64,000 bases of DNA from Thinopyrum elongatum (GCA_011799875.1 CM022298.1:263307757-263371756), one strand, 5' to 3'; positions 1 to 10,164 are shown, numbered from the stretch's first letter. Program-made: numbers and translations. The notes: generated by a model not told the origin, from the letters alone.

Positions 1-523
1 TGGGCCTCCCCCCCGCGGGTCGAACAGCCGGGTTCCGGTCTGCAACAAGGAGTACGGCCTTGGGAAAGAACACACAGTACTTAGGCCTTTCGATCATTGA
101 GCGCGAGCAAAACACCCACTGGGCCGGCTGGTGCACAGTCGGTCGTGCGGCATCTTAGTGCGGTGAGGCCAGGTTGGCCGATCCGGCGAATCCAACTTAG
201 TGTTTCTCGGCGTGCCGGCGCTTTGGCCCATAGCTCTTGACGGCCGACAGCCGAAGCCGGAATGTGGCGTAGGGCGAAGTGGAAGGCCTTGGCAAGTCGA
301 GCACGCCGGGATGTGCCAAGGAGGATAGCGGGTTGCGGTCAAGCCGGCTAGCCCCCGAGCCCCCGGGTTGGGCGGGCCAACCCGGCGGTGGGGGTTTAAG
401 AAAATTTACAAGGATGTGCGAGACGCAACAACTTGATAGGAAAAGGTAGCCCCCGAGTGTCGTTCGAGGGTCCCATTGTCTTTCATTAAAGTACAAAAGG
501 CAGCGATACATACGTGCATACAG
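1..523. other. Non-coding 3' tail of element A
   Basis: This stretch lies downstream of the integrase stop on the minus strand. It holds C-rich runs (agcccccgagccccc near 351-365) that on the minus strand read as G-rich tracts, as near a polypurine tract. No match to the start of the A LTR is visible, so the 3' LTR is outside the window. In elements B, D, E and F the same position carries an antisense gene; the visible 0.5 kb shows none here. Confidence 0.5.
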
Positions 524-1907
524 CTAACTGTAAAACGGGCGGAGGAGCTCTGCATTCCAGGGCCGGCTTGTTTTTTCGCCTGCGGTGTCTCTCTTGCACT
601 TGTTCGGCTTGCGAGCATCGATGAGGTAGTAGGCGTTGCGGTCACACAGGGCTCTGCTGATGATGAAGGGGCCCTCCCATGGGGAGGCCAACTTGTCCTG
701 GCCGGCTTGCTCCTGGACAAGCCGGAGGATGAGGTCTCCCTCGCAGAATGCAAGGGGCTTGATCTTTTTCCTATGGTAGTGCCTCAGGCCTTGCTGATAT
801 ATGGCCGATCGACTGAGGGTCAAAAGGCGCGCTTCTTCAAGTAGGTCGACGCCGTCTTCGCGGGCTTCCTTGGCTTGGGCTTATGTGTACATTGTGACTC
901 GCGGTGAGTCAAACACGATGTCGGTCGGGATGACGGCTTCTGCTCCATAGACGAGGAAGAACGGGGTGAACCTAGTTGACCGGTTTGGCGTTGTCCGGAG
1001 ACTCCAGAGGACGGCTGGCAGCTCATCGAGCCAGCTGCCGGGTGAGCGGATGAGGGGCTCAACAAGTCACGGCTTGATGCCAGACAGTATCAGCCTGTTG
1101 GCCCGCTCGACCTGGGCGTTGGACTGAGGATGAGCGACGGAGGCCAGGTCAAGCCGGATGCCGGAGACTGAGCAGTATTGTGCCAGGGTGCCTTTGGCGA
1201 AGTTGGTGCCGTTTTCCGTGATGATGCTATGCGGGACGTTGTAGCGTACCGCGATATCTTTGATGACCCGGACGGTCGTAGGCCCATCCAGCTTCTTGAT
1301 TGGTCGTGCTTCAATCCACTTGGTGAACTTGTCGACCGCCACCAGCAAGTGCATCATGCCGCCCCCAGCGGTCTTGAAGGGTCCCACCATGTCGAGCCCC
1401 TAGACCGCAAAGGGCCAGGTGATCGGGATGGTTTGCAGGGTTGAAGTCGGCTGGTGGCTGCGCTTGCTGAAGCGTTGGCAACCCTCGCACTTGAGGACGA
1501 GCACCTCGGCGTCTTTGAGGGTCGTGGGCCTGTAGAAACCATGGCAAAAAATCCTTGGCCACCAGGGACCTGGAGGCGGCGTGGTGCCCGCACTCGCCCT
1601 GATGAATGTCGAGGAGGATCTCTATGCCCTTGTCTTGCTCGACGCAGCGCTGGAACGCGCCCATAGCGTTGCGCTTGACGAGCTCGTTGTTGATGACGCT
1701 GTAGGCGGACGCCCGGCATTGCACTTGCCGGGCCTCGGTCTCGTCCATGGGGAGCGCTCCGCTCTCCAGGAAAGCCAGGATTGGGTGGGCCCATGACGGA
1801 GCTGTCACCACGGTGAAGATGGCCGCCAGGACGGGTTCCAGGGCGGCAGCCCCCGAGCCGGAGGCGGCAGCCCCCGGGTCAAGGACAGCGGCGGCCGTGT
1901 TGAGCAC
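524..1907 (-). pseudogene. Integrase of element A, frameshifted
   Basis: Integrase inserts the cDNA into host DNA. Pieces in different minus frames give an N-terminal zinc-binding part (HQGECGHH near 1640-1620), the catalytic core at 1067-1390 and a C-terminal part at 524-823 with WEGPF. In the core, IITENGTNF stands where the family has IITDNGTNF, so the second catalytic Asp is Glu (codon complementary to 1214-1216). The third catalytic residue, in VERAN, is kept at the D35E spacing. There are at least two frameshifts, plus stop codons near 1398 and 1067. Confidence 0.85.
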
Positions 1908-2166
1908 AGCAGCCCCCGGGCTAGGTTGATGGTTGCCGGGGTTGAGAAGGCAGCCCCGGGCCGGGATCAGCAGTCCCCAGGTCGAGATCCGCAGTCCCCG
2001 GGACTAATTTGGGGACGGCAGCCCCTGAGCTTGGACCGGCAGCCCCCGGGTCCGGGTTGGGGAGGGGCGCTGCAGGGTCGTCCAGGATGAGGATGGACTC
2101 AGAATCCGGAGACGGCTTAACAGACGACTTGTGCAAGTACTTGAGGGAGATGCCGGACGGTATGGC

Positions 2167-2555
2167 CTACGGGGATGAGCCAATCTTGGCTAGCGTGTCG
2201 GTGGCTTCATTCTCCGCGTGCGGGATGTGTAGGAACTCGCAGCCGTCGAAGTTGCCAGAGAGCTGCTGGACCAGGAAGCGGTAGCTGGCCATGTTGGCAT
2301 CCCGGGTGTCCCACTCACTGGAACACTGCTGCACCACCAGATCTGAGTCGCCATAGCGTAGGATGCGCCGGACGCCGAGTTCCTTGGCAAGCCGGAGGCA
2401 ATGCACAAGGGCTTCGTACTCGGCGACATTGTTGGAGGCGGTGTAGTGGATCTGGAGTGCGTACCGCAGTCGCCCTTCGGGGAAGACAACATGATGCCGG
2501 CTCCCAAGCCGGAGCGCATCTTGGAGCCGTCGAAGTGCATGCGCCAGTGTGTTGA
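2167..2555 (-). pseudogene. Second (Tat-type) RNase H of element A
   Basis: This is the extra RNase H domain between RNase H and integrase in Tat elements. It degrades the RNA strand of the hybrid or helps precise strand processing. The minus strand shows MHFDGSKMRSG near 2540 in one frame (first Asp), then AEYEALVHCLRLAKELG near 2430-2390 and YGDSDLVVQQ near 2360 in the adjacent frame. The closing motif is HIPHAENEATDTLAKI near 2235-2180. The two halves are in different frames (frameshift near 2460). The 2167-1908 linker to integrase is rich in Pro and Ala. Confidence 0.8.
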
Positions 2556-2615
2556 ATTCGGCGGCGGTGGCAGGTAATGGGTCTCCGTCCAGTCGAGGAG
2601 GGAGTCGGCCAGGGC

Positions 2616-3113
2616 CTAGGACTTGATCGTGGTGCGGGGCTCATAGAGAATGGTGTGGCTAGCCAGCTCGATGGCCAATTTGGCAACCCGACCAGATGCA
2701 TCCCGGCAGCCCATTATCTCGCAAATGGGGGCCGTGCTGACCATGGTAACGACATGCTCCTGGAAGTACTGCTTCAGCTTCTTGGCGGTAAGGTACACGC
2801 CATAACACATCTTGTGGTAGCGCGGGTAGTTCTGCTTGGAGGCGGAAAGCACCTCGCTCAGGTAGTAGACCGGGCGCTAGACGGACTGGACCTTGCCCTT
2901 CTCTGGTCGCTCGACCACCAGCACTGTGCTGACCGACCGCGAGGTGGTAGCAATGTATAGCAACAGTGGCTCCTTATCAGCCGGCGCGGCCAGGACGGGT
3001 GTGGTGGAGAGCATGCGCTTGAGATCCCGGAACGCTTCATCTGCCTGGTCATTCCATTCGAACGGCGACGTCTTCTTAATCAGCTGATATAGGGGCAAGG
3101 CCCTCTCGCCCAG
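2616..3113 (-). pseudogene. RNase H / connection domain of element A
   Basis: This continues the RT polyprotein after a stop at about 3115. It shows PFEWNDQADEAFRDLKRML (connection), EPLLLYIATT, PVYYLSEVL and YPRYHKMCYGVYLTAKKLK, the usual order for Gypsy RNase H. At least one more in-frame stop lies near 2878. The GRVAKLAIEL stretch near 2690 is the usual bridge to the second RNase H. The D-E-D residues normally in this domain are weakly conserved here, as is usual for the first RNase H of Tat elements. Confidence 0.75.
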
Positions 3114-3908
3114 CTAGCTGAGAAACCGGCTGACCGAGGCCAAGCAGCCAGTGAACTTCTGGACATCGCGCAGCCGGGTTGGCTTGCGCATGCGCTCGAT
3201 GGCCTTGATCTTCTCCGGGTTTGCCTCAATGTCGCGCTCTGAGATGAGGAAGCCGAGCAGCTTCCCGGCCGGTATGCCAAAGATGCACTTCTCTGGGTTG
3301 AGCTTGATCTGGTACTCACGCATATTGGTGAAGGTTTCCTTCAGGTCGTCAAGGAGCGTGAGGTGCTGCTTGGTCTTCACCATGATGTCGTCCACGTAGA
3401 TGTGGATGTTGCAGCCGAGTTGCGTCAGCAGGCATTTCTGCATGCAGCGCTGGAAGGTGGCATCGGCGTTCTTCAAGCCAAATGACATGGTGATGTAGCA
3501 ATACGCCCCAAAGGGCGTGATGAAGGACATCTTTAGGGTGTCGGCTGGATCCAGCTTGATTTGATGATAGCGGGAGTAAGCATCTAGGAAGGACAGGAGC
3601 TCACAACCGGCGGTGGAGTCAATCACTTGATCAATCTGTAGGAGAGTGAAAGGATCCTTGGGGCAGGCCTTGTTCAGGCTGGTGTAGTCTATGAGGACCG
3701 GGTTGGCCAGCCACTCGAGGAGAAACACTTCCATGATGAAGCCGGCCGTTAGTAGCTTGGCGACCTCTTCACCGATGGTTCTTCCCTTCTCTTCTGAAAA
3801 GCGACGTAATGGTTGACGGACAGGCTTGGCGTCCTTGCGGACGTGTAGTTTGTGCTTGACGTACTTCATCAGAATTACTGTCATGTCCTTTGGGGACCAT
3901 GCAAACAT
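3114..3908 (-). CDS. Reverse transcriptase core of element A
   Basis: An open stretch of 264 codons copies the element RNA into cDNA. Visible RT motifs are NKACPKDPF (about residues 79-87), LLSFLDAYSRYHQI (first catalytic Asp, near residue 109), MSFGLKNADATFQR (141-154) and the YVDD active site (171-174). About ten residues are missing between LANPVL and IDYTSLNKACP, where relatives carry the KxNGKWRMCV strand. RT would therefore probably be impaired even though the catalytic Asp residues remain. The start given is simply the first Met of the open stretch; natural translation is as a gag-pol polyprotein. Confidence 0.85.
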   Translation of the reverse strand: MFAWSPKDMTVILMKYVKHKLHVRKDAKPVRQPLRRFSEEKGRTIGEEVAKLLTAGFIMEVFLLEWLANPVLIDYTSLNKACPKDPFTLLQIDQVIDSTAGCELLSFLDAYSRYHQIKLDPADTLKMSFITPFGAYCYITMSFGLKNADATFQRCMQKCLLTQLGCNIHIYVDDIMVKTKQHLTLLDDLKETFTNMREYQIKLNPEKCIFGIPAGKLLGFLISERDIEANPEKIKAIERMRKPTRLRDVQKFTGCLASVSRFLS

Positions 3909-3947
3909 ATCCCAATTCTCATGGAGGAAGTCGACGAGCTCGCCTTC

Positions 3948-4895
3948 CTATTTGCGGCTGAGGCGAGTGCCCACAACAACGTACTTGCTGCAGCTGGGGT
4001 CCTTCGAGTTTAGCTTGACCTTCTTGGTCTCCTTGGATGGCTGGAAAGAGGCCTCGCCGGCCGGCTCCTTGGCCGAAGCCGGCATGGCCGGCTCCTCGCT
4101 AGCCAGCTCCACAATCCGGTCGAGCTGGCGCCGCTCCTCGGCTATGACCAGCGACTCGGCCAGCTTGGCGCCGGCTTGAGCGCACTCCAAAGACTTTCTG
4201 TAGTCACCGACGACAGTGATGAGGCCCTTGGGACCCGGCAGCTTCATCTTTCGGTAGGCGTAGTGGGGGACCACCATGAACATGGCGAGCGCTGGCCGGC
4301 CCAGCAACGTGTGGTACGCGCTGGACAGGTCCACCACCTCGAACCAGATAGGTTCGCGCCGGAAATGGTCGCTCGCGCCGTAGAGGACGTCAAGCCAGAT
4401 TCGGCCGATGGGGGAGCAGGAGAGTCCCAGCACGATGCCGTGGAATACCGTCTGGGATGGCACCAGGTGCTTGGCCTCGATGCCGAGCTTGGTCATGGTG
4501 TCACTGTAGAGAATGTTGAAGCTACTGAAGCCATCGATGAGGACCCGCGAGAACTTGCAAGTACGCTTGGCAGCAACGATGGTGGTGTCATGGACGAGGG
4601 CGTATCCACCCGGGTTCGGCACGATGGCCTGGTGGTCCTCCCGGGTCCAGCTGATCGGACGCTCCGACAGGTGCATATACTCTGGCACGGCCGGGACGAC
4701 GGTGTTCACCTCCTGCCGGAGCAGGCGCTCGCTACGCTTGTCGTTGCCAAGATTGGTGAAGATGACGTAGCTTGCATTTTGGTTGGGGAAGACGTCATCG
4801 TGCATCGCGCAGTTCGCCGGGGGCGGGGGAGGAGGCAGAGGCGGCTGCCCCGCACCCGGAGCCGAAGCCGGAGGCGGCGGGATGTCGCCCCTCAT
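3948..4895 (-). CDS. Aspartic protease region of element A
   Basis: This open stretch of 315 codons matures the polyprotein. The active-site loop reads VLIDGFSSFNILYSD at about 4560-4515. Tat-type proteases commonly have LIDGxSSxN rather than the DTG/DSG of other families. It is followed by LLGRPALAMFM, the conserved flap-side segment. The N-terminus is Pro-rich (PPPPPPP) and the C-terminus Lys/Glu-rich, leading toward RT. No CCHC knuckle is visible between gag and protease; that segment (4896-5134) is frameshifted. Confidence 0.8.
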   Translation of the reverse strand: MRGDIPPPPASAPGAGQPPLPPPPPPANCAMHDDVFPNQNASYVIFTNLGNDKRSERLLRQEVNTVVPAVPEYMHLSERPISWTREDHQAIVPNPGGYALVHDTTIVAAKRTCKFSRVLIDGFSSFNILYSDTMTKLGIEAKHLVPSQTVFHGIVLGLSCSPIGRIWLDVLYGASDHFRREPIWFEVVDLSSAYHTLLGRPALAMFMVVPHYAYRKMKLPGPKGLITVVGDYRKSLECAQAGAKLAESLVIAEERRQLDRIVELASEEPAMPASAKEPAGEASFQPSKETKKVKLNSKDPSCSKYVVVGTRLSRK

Positions 4896-5134
4896 GATGC
4901 GCTTGGTGATGGCGCACTACCGAAGCATGTGCGTTGATGGCTTGCGCCTGTGTGGTGCTTGCAGGGAGCGTCGAGCATCTCTTCAAAACTCATGGCGGGT
5001 TGCCATGCTGTCTTGCCGGCTTGCCGGCGCTTGCTGGCCGGTTCGGCCGCGGGCGCCTCCTCGGTGGCCGTGACGAGGCGATTGTCGTAGCGGGGGGCCT
5101 GCTGGTCAGCCTTGCGCTTGTTGTTCTACTGGTT

Positions 5135-6904
5135 CTACTGGCGGCTCCTCTCGCCAGCCGGCTTGGAGGGGGTTGCCGGCAACGCCTTGCCTGCTTCGTC
5201 CAGCACCACTTGGATCTTCATGGCGGAGTCGGTCGTGGCGTACTTGTCCGCCGTAACCATGAGCGCGGCCATGGTGGTCGGCTCGGAGCGCAAGAGCTTG
5301 TGCTTGAGGAGGATGCCATCTCGGCAACCACTCACAAAGTAATGGATGGTCTGGACTTCATGGACCCCCTCACAACTGTTCTGTAGTTCGGTCCAGCGTG
5401 CGAGGTACTCTCGGCTTGTTTCCGTCTGCCCATGCACGCACATGGTGAACTGACTGGGTCGTCCGGGATGCTTGTAGGTGCCGGTGAAGTTGCGGATGAA
5501 GGCTTGCTCGAAGTCAACCCACGTGTTGATGCTGCCGGCCGGTAGGCTGTTCAAGCACGTACGGGCCGACCCCTCAAGCATGAGCGGGGCGTAGCGTACG
5601 GCAAGGCGGCGGTTGCCGCCTGTGATGCCGATGGCGGTGGTGTAGTCGATGAGCCAGTCTTCCGGCTTGACGGTCCCGTTGTACTTGGGGGTGTCGCGAG
5701 GCAGCGTGAACCCTTTGTGGAAGGGCTCATCCCGGATGCGCGGACCGAAGCATGCCGGCCCGACGGCATTATCCTCCTCCAGCTCGAGGGAGAGGGCAAG
5801 CCGATCGAGGCGATGGCGAGCATCGGTATCGTCGATGGCGCGCGGGCCAAGCCGGCTTGCGACCAGGCCGCGGGGGGTTGGGTCGACCGAAGCCGGACGG
5901 CCACATCGGCCGGATTGTGGGCGGAGATCTTGCCGGCGCCACTCCTTCAGAGTCGGCTCGTTGCCCTGGCCGTCGCCAGCCGTTAGAGCGCGGTTGCGCT
6001 GGGTTCGGGTTTGGCCAGAATGGGCTTCGTTGGGGAGCGGGGAAGACGCCGTGTTCGGCTTCTCGGGGTCTTTGGTGCGGCACGATACGGATCCCGCAGG
6101 ACGGTCGAGGCGGTCTTGCTGCGTGTTCGCAGTGCCGAGAAGCTTGTTCATGCACCGCAGGCGCTCCTGCAGCTCCTCACCCTGCAGTTGCTCCAAGCCG
6201 ATGGCGGCCGCTTGCGCGATGTGTATGTTCTTGACGGGGGTGTCGTAGACGGGCGGGATTGCGCCCAGCGCACGACCGATGGCGGCGCCACGGTTCCGCA
6301 CCTCGCCAGCCCGGCTGGGCTCGGCAGCGGCTGGCATGAAACCGTACGTGGCGTTGTGCTCCCGCTGAACGGAGTCCAAACGATGCTGCGCAGCAGCGAG
6401 CATTTCGGCCTCATCCAGTAGGCGCTTGCGCCCCTCCTCGAGCTGGGCCAGGGCCTCTGCGGCGTTGGTGGCGTTGAAATTGGTGGCGATGGGGATGCTG
6501 AGGTTCTGCATCATGGCGCGCAGCGGGTCGGGCGCGCTGGCGCGCTCTGTGACGGCCCTGGCAGCAGCGGCCTTCTTCGTGGTGCTAGACGAAGTGGAGC
6601 CAGAGTCGGTGGCGGGCACCTCCACGCGGACACAGAGATCCGCCACCCCGGCGGAGATGTCGTCGCCGAGGGGGACAGGCGAGTCGGTGACGTCGAGCAC
6701 CCCGCTGGGGTACTCATCGGCCGCGGACGCGTCGGAGATGCGCAGCGCGCCAAAGGAGGTGGCAAGCGAGTCGGTGAAGCCAGCCATGAGCGCGACGGGC
6801 GCAGGGAATGCGCAGTGCGCAATGTGCTCACCGAAGTCGATGAAGGTCCACGTCTGGAACATGTCTCCAGCCGGGACCTCGAGCTGCCCCACGGTGGGCG
6901 CCAA
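5135..6904 (-). CDS. Gag of element A
   Basis: This 589-codon open frame begins right at the PBS-like site, so its first Met (MAPTVGQLEVP) overlaps the priming site and the true start may be the next Met. Gag forms the virus-like particle and packages RNA. The conserved retrotransposon gag core spans roughly residues 430-570: RLAVRYAPLMLEGSA, then NTWVDFEQAFIRNF, then REYLARWTELQNSC. The N-terminal 400 residues are low-complexity and poorly conserved. The frame is uninterrupted, unusually good for this otherwise decayed element. Confidence 0.85.
   Translation of the reverse strand: MAPTVGQLEVPAGDMFQTWTFIDFGEHIAHCAFPAPVALMAGFTDSLATSFGALRISDASAADEYPSGVLDVTDSPVPLGDDISAGVADLCVRVEVPATDSGSTSSSTTKKAAAARAVTERASAPDPLRAMMQNLSIPIATNFNATNAAEALAQLEEGRKRLLDEAEMLAAAQHRLDSVQREHNATYGFMPAAAEPSRAGEVRNRGAAIGRALGAIPPVYDTPVKNIHIAQAAAIGLEQLQGEELQERLRCMNKLLGTANTQQDRLDRPAGSVSCRTKDPEKPNTASSPLPNEAHSGQTRTQRNRALTAGDGQGNEPTLKEWRRQDLRPQSGRCGRPASVDPTPRGLVASRLGPRAIDDTDARHRLDRLALSLELEEDNAVGPACFGPRIRDEPFHKGFTLPRDTPKYNGTVKPEDWLIDYTTAIGITGGNRRLAVRYAPLMLEGSARTCLNSLPAGSINTWVDFEQAFIRNFTGTYKHPGRPSQFTMCVHGQTETSREYLARWTELQNSCEGVHEVQTIHYFVSGCRDGILLKHKLLRSEPTTMAALMVTADKYATTDSAMKIQVVLDEAGKALPATPSKPAGERSRQ
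6887..6904 (-). promoter_or_regulatory. Primer binding site of element A
   Basis: Immediately inside the LTR the minus strand reads TTGGCGCCCACCGTGGGG. The TGG start is expected for pairing with a tRNA 3' CCA. The matching tRNA was not identified. Confidence 0.6.
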
Positions 6905-7813
6905 CTATCGTGGTGGGCGCACGGCAGCTGCCAAAGGATGGCTAAAGAGAGGGACAGGCTCGAGCGCACCGGTGGGCTCCAGAGGAGAGGTCGGCATGAG
7001 TGAGCGAGGAACGCAAGACATACCCAGGTTCGGGGCTCTCCGGAGAGATAACACCCCTAGTCCTGCCAAGTGTGGTTTATATGTGGATGATACAAGCTTG
7101 CTCCTGGAGCTGTTTTGGGGAGGAAGGAAGAAAGGCCAGAGCATAGGATGCTCCTTCTCCTTGTGTGTGTATTCTACGGGTGATCTGATCGTATGTGTTC
7201 TCTCTCCTACATGGAGGCTTCCTGGGGTGTTTTATAGGTCAACCCCCCAGGGTTACAATGGTAAAGTTATATGACCATGGGGCTGGGTTGTCAGCGTCTG
7301 GGAAGCCGACGCTGGGGCCCGCCAGGTACCAGGGTATGCCAGGTTCTCCAGGCGCGGCCCCCGTGTGCTAGAGGGCACTGTTCCCATCTTGTCGTGTGTC
7401 ACGGAGTGGTTGAGCCGGCTCGGCTACAGTGGCACGTCGCCTGGTCGCCGTCGGCTTGCGTTAGCTGGATGGGGGATGCACTGTAGCCACGCCGGCCCTG
7501 GTCAGCGGGGTACATGGGCCACTGTTGCCTTGCTTATCTCTTCATGGGAACTTGTTCCGTCATACGCCCTGGACGGGACGGGAGCTGACTCATGGCCAGG
7601 TTGAGGCTCGCACTATGATGGCGCTTACTTGTCGATGAAGTCTTGACTTGCTGGGACCGGCCGGCATGCGCCAGCGGGCTTGGCCGGGTTGAGGGACTTG
7701 GTCGGGTTGCGGAACCCGGCCAAGGACAAGCCGGATTGAGGGGCGTTTCTAGCCCGGATGTTTTTGAAAAGGATCCGGGTTCCGTTGCCTGCCCGAGGTT
7801 CATCCCTCCGACA
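6905..7813 (-). repeat. 5' LTR of element A
   Basis: On the minus strand it starts TGTCGGAGGGATGAACC (complement of 7797-7813) and ends CCACGATAG next to the PBS. The usual CCGACA end is thus mutated or divergent. It contains the motif acccaggttcgggg, also seen in the other Gypsy LTRs of the window, and a TATA box at 7229-7236. The inner boundary is certain to about 1-2 bases. Confidence 0.75.
7229..7236 (-). promoter_or_regulatory. TATA box in LTR of element A
   Basis: The minus strand reads TATAAAAC in the middle of the LTR, the expected position of the promoter that drives the genomic RNA. Confidence 0.55.
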
Positions 7814-8794
7814 AGGGTACTTGGGGTCCTTCAAGGTGTGAAACAATAAGAAGTTTATCAAGCTCTGGAGATCGCCTACTTAGCGGGAAGATTGCCATTG
7901 GCTGAAGCTCTGACCTTAGTGGTATCAAGTCACTGCCGTATAGGTGGCAAGTGCTTAGTGAGCTCTTTGCAGGTGACTTTGTCGAGACTTTTGTAGCCTC
8001 CGAGTCTTTGTGGTTCAAACCTCCACCAACAATGAGTAGGGGAGCGCTAACTATCCGAACCTTGGAAAATACAATGTCTTGTGATCTGTTTTCCAAAACC
8101 CTTTACATTATTGCAAATTTAGATCCAACTCTTTGCTCTACTTGGACTTGCATGAGTAAGATGTTCTAGGAAACCACTAGCTTAGTGCTACTTGTGAGCT
8201 GCGTTGGGATTTCCTCGAAGAGGAGAGGATGATGCAGGATAGTAGAGATAAGTATTTCCCTAAGTTAAGCACCAAGGTTATCAATCCAGTAGAAGAACCA
8301 TGCAACACCTCGTGAACAACACCACACAAAATAACAAATACTTGCACCCAAGGCAAACAAGGGGTTGTCAATCCCTTGTCGGTTAATTGCAAGGAACAAA
8401 TCTTGTAGTGATAGATAGATAAACAAAAAATAAAATAAAGTGCGGCAAAGTATTTTTGATTTTAATATATGATAAAAATAGACCCGGGGGCCATAGTATT
8501 CACTAGAGGCTTCTCTCTTGAACATAGCATACGGTGGGTAATTGATAGAAAAGCGCATAGTTATGACGATATCCAAAGTAATGATCATGTATATATGCAT
8601 CACGTCCGAGACAAGTAGACGGACTCCTGCCTACATCTACTACTATTACTCCACACATCGACAGCTATCCAGCCTGCATCTAGAGTATTAAGTTCACAAA
8701 AAATGGAGTAACGCCTTAAGTAAGATGACATGATGTAGACAAAGTAAACCCAATTAATATAAATAAACCCATATTTTTTATCCTTAATGGCAAG
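7814..8794. repeat. Old repeat remnant between elements A and B
   Basis: There is no coding potential. From about 8189 the sequence (gagctgcgttgggatttcc, then gacccgggggccatag and cactagaggcttctctc) matches a very abundant Triticeae repeat as I remember it. The piece stops abruptly at 8794 where B inserts, so its remainder should lie beyond B, outside the window. 7814-8188 is AT-richer and not recognised; it may be the inner part of the same element. A is inserted on the other side. Confidence 0.5.
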
Positions 8795-9636
8795 TGTCAT
8801 CGTGGAGCCGGCGATCTATGGGGCAGGGCTGCCCCTTTGCTGGTTCGGATGGGGGTCAATTGGCGCGAAGAGCAAGCACAACTGGAGGCGCCATGGTTTT
8901 ACCCAGGTTTGGGCCGCTGAGAAGCATAAAACCATACTCCTGCTTTGGTGTATTGGGTAAATGTGGAAGAAAATACACGGAGCGCTCTCCCCCGGCAAGT
9001 CGCTAGGAGAGGGCAACTGCACGAATACCTACGCATGTGAGTTGCAAGTGTCGAACCCCTATAAAGGTTGCCCTAGCCCTCCTTTTATAGCTCAAGGGGT
9101 TACCACAGTGGCAAAAAGGTAATTACAGGGTGATTAGACTGATACAGAACTATCATACCTAACTCTGATAGTTAGGACAAAAGTGCATTAAATGCGCTGC
9201 TAGGTGTCGTGTGGAGGATGAACCCCGGCAAGGGTGATGCACCGCTTATCCACCTAACTCTTATTAGCTTGACACGCCATTAGGACGGGTGTCAATAAAG
9301 GTAATCCTCCTTCCCAGCAAGCTGACACGTATGGGCTGCCTCCACCTAATCACTTGCGGGCTTGACACCTCACTGATCTGCGACCAGCTGGCCAGAGAGG
9401 TGGAGCGCTAGCTTTGGCGGGAAGTCTGTGCTCGAGGGGCTTGCTTCTGCAAAGCTGGTTGCTTCTGTTGTGATTCTCATGGCTTGCTCCAAGCCTTGGT
9501 CTTCTTAATGCGCTCCTTGATCTCACGAAGAGTGGCTTCTCTGGCCTGGTTGTGTTATGAAGCTTGATACTTGCCGGGAGAGCTGCAATACGTCTGTGCA
9601 TAAGTCAGGGCAGCAAACACCCATGTTTGTTGCACA
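8795..9636 (-). repeat. 3' LTR of element B
   Basis: On the minus strand the LTR begins TGTGCAACAAACATGGG (complement of 9620-9636) right after a G-rich polypurine tract, and ends CACGATGACA at 8795. It is about 842 bp. It holds acccaggtttgggcc and a TATA box at 9082-9089 (minus). It is only distantly related to the TGTCGG LTRs of D, E and F. Confidence 0.8.
9082..9089 (-). promoter_or_regulatory. TATA box in LTR of element B
   Basis: The minus strand reads TATAAAAG within the LTR, in the usual promoter position. Confidence 0.55.
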
Positions 9637-9639
9637 AAT

Positions 9640-9654
9640 AGGAGCCCCCGGGCC
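9640..9654 (-). promoter_or_regulatory. Polypurine tract of element B
   Basis: The minus strand reads GGCCCGGGGGCTCCT just before the 3' LTR, the position where plus-strand cDNA synthesis is primed. The same AGCCCC(C/T)GGG block (plus strand) follows the LTRs of D, E and F. Confidence 0.5.
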
Positions 9655-9980
9655 TAGATCACACGTGCCGACGTGCCTCGTTGAGCTAGGCCTATTAATG
9701 CACACACGCGCACATTGATCTTGCCGGTAATAGGCACTGCGTCTTTGAATCTTCTTTGCTTCTTCATCAATCTGGATTTAGGTCAGCCCCCAGCTTCACC
9801 CTGATATCTTCGGCGTTTGGATGCTGCAGGCCATTCGCGTAAAAAAACCAGGGGCGTACACGCACACAGGATGTCGTTATGGTGCCCGCGCGTGATTTGG
9901 GTAACTGCCATTTCTGTCATCACTTCCCCCTTTATCACAGCCTCCCCCTCCCCATGACGCGGAATAGGCGTGGGGCGTGG
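9655..9980. other. Intergenic DNA between LTR of B and antisense promoter
   Basis: No open frame or recognised element. It separates the 3' LTR from the promoter array of the antisense B3 gene. Confidence 0.4.
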
Positions 9981-10157
9981 GATTGGTGAAGAAGGGCGGT
10001 CGTGGTGGTAGTGCTTTGATCAGAGGAGCCAGGACACCGGATTGGTGAAACTGGGCGGTCGATGGAGCAAGACGCTGGCCAGGGACGCAGGGGGTTGGAT
10101 TGGTGGAGCGGGGCGGATGCCCCAGGGTAGTGGAGAGCCAGCCCCCATGCTCCCCAC
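9981..10157 (+). promoter_or_regulatory. 58-bp triplicated CCAAT/GC-box array upstream of B3 gene
   Basis: Three diverged units of about 58-59 bp each start with GGATTGGTG followed within a few bases by GGGCGG. ATTGG (inverted CCAAT) is at 9982, 10041 and 10099, and GGGCGG at 9994, 10053 and 10111. The TATA box follows 59 bp after the last ATTGG, continuing the period. The rest of each unit has diverged, while these two boxes are kept. That looks like a dedicated RNA polymerase II promoter for the plus-strand gene; promoter activity is inferred. Confidence 0.6.
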
Positions 10158-10164
10158 TATAAAA
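10158..10164 (+). promoter_or_regulatory. TATA box of antisense B3 gene (element B)
   Basis: TATAAAA lies 75 bp upstream of the ATG at 10233, on the strand opposite to gag-pol. Spacing allows a transcription start near 10190 and a 40-45-base leader. Confidence 0.65.

Larger units (their letters stand above)
1..7813 (-). mobile_element. Gypsy LTR retrotransposon A, Tat type, 3' end off-window
   Basis: The minus strand reads, in order, 5' LTR (6905-7813), PBS-like site, gag, aspartic protease, reverse transcriptase, RNase H, a second RNase H and integrase. Two RNase H domains in tandem before integrase are the known hallmark of the Tat lineage. The 3' LTR and left TSD lie beyond base 1. Gag and protease are open, but RT has a short internal deletion and integrase is frameshifted, so this copy is dead. 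Its LTR differs from those of B, D, E and F, although all share the motif acccaggttcggg upstream of the LTR end. Confidence 0.9.

Noticed and set aside
4176..4937. Long plus-strand open frame opposite the A protease
   Set aside because: It is the GC-rich shadow of the minus-strand protease frame and matches no known protein pattern.
5649..6248. Plus-strand open frames opposite gag of A
   Set aside because: Complement of a conserved gag; no promoter or motif of their own, unlike the antisense genes next to the 3' LTRs.
7814..8188. Possible small gene in the A-B gap
   Set aside because: All frames are short with no motif; the neighbouring DNA is a repeat remnant.
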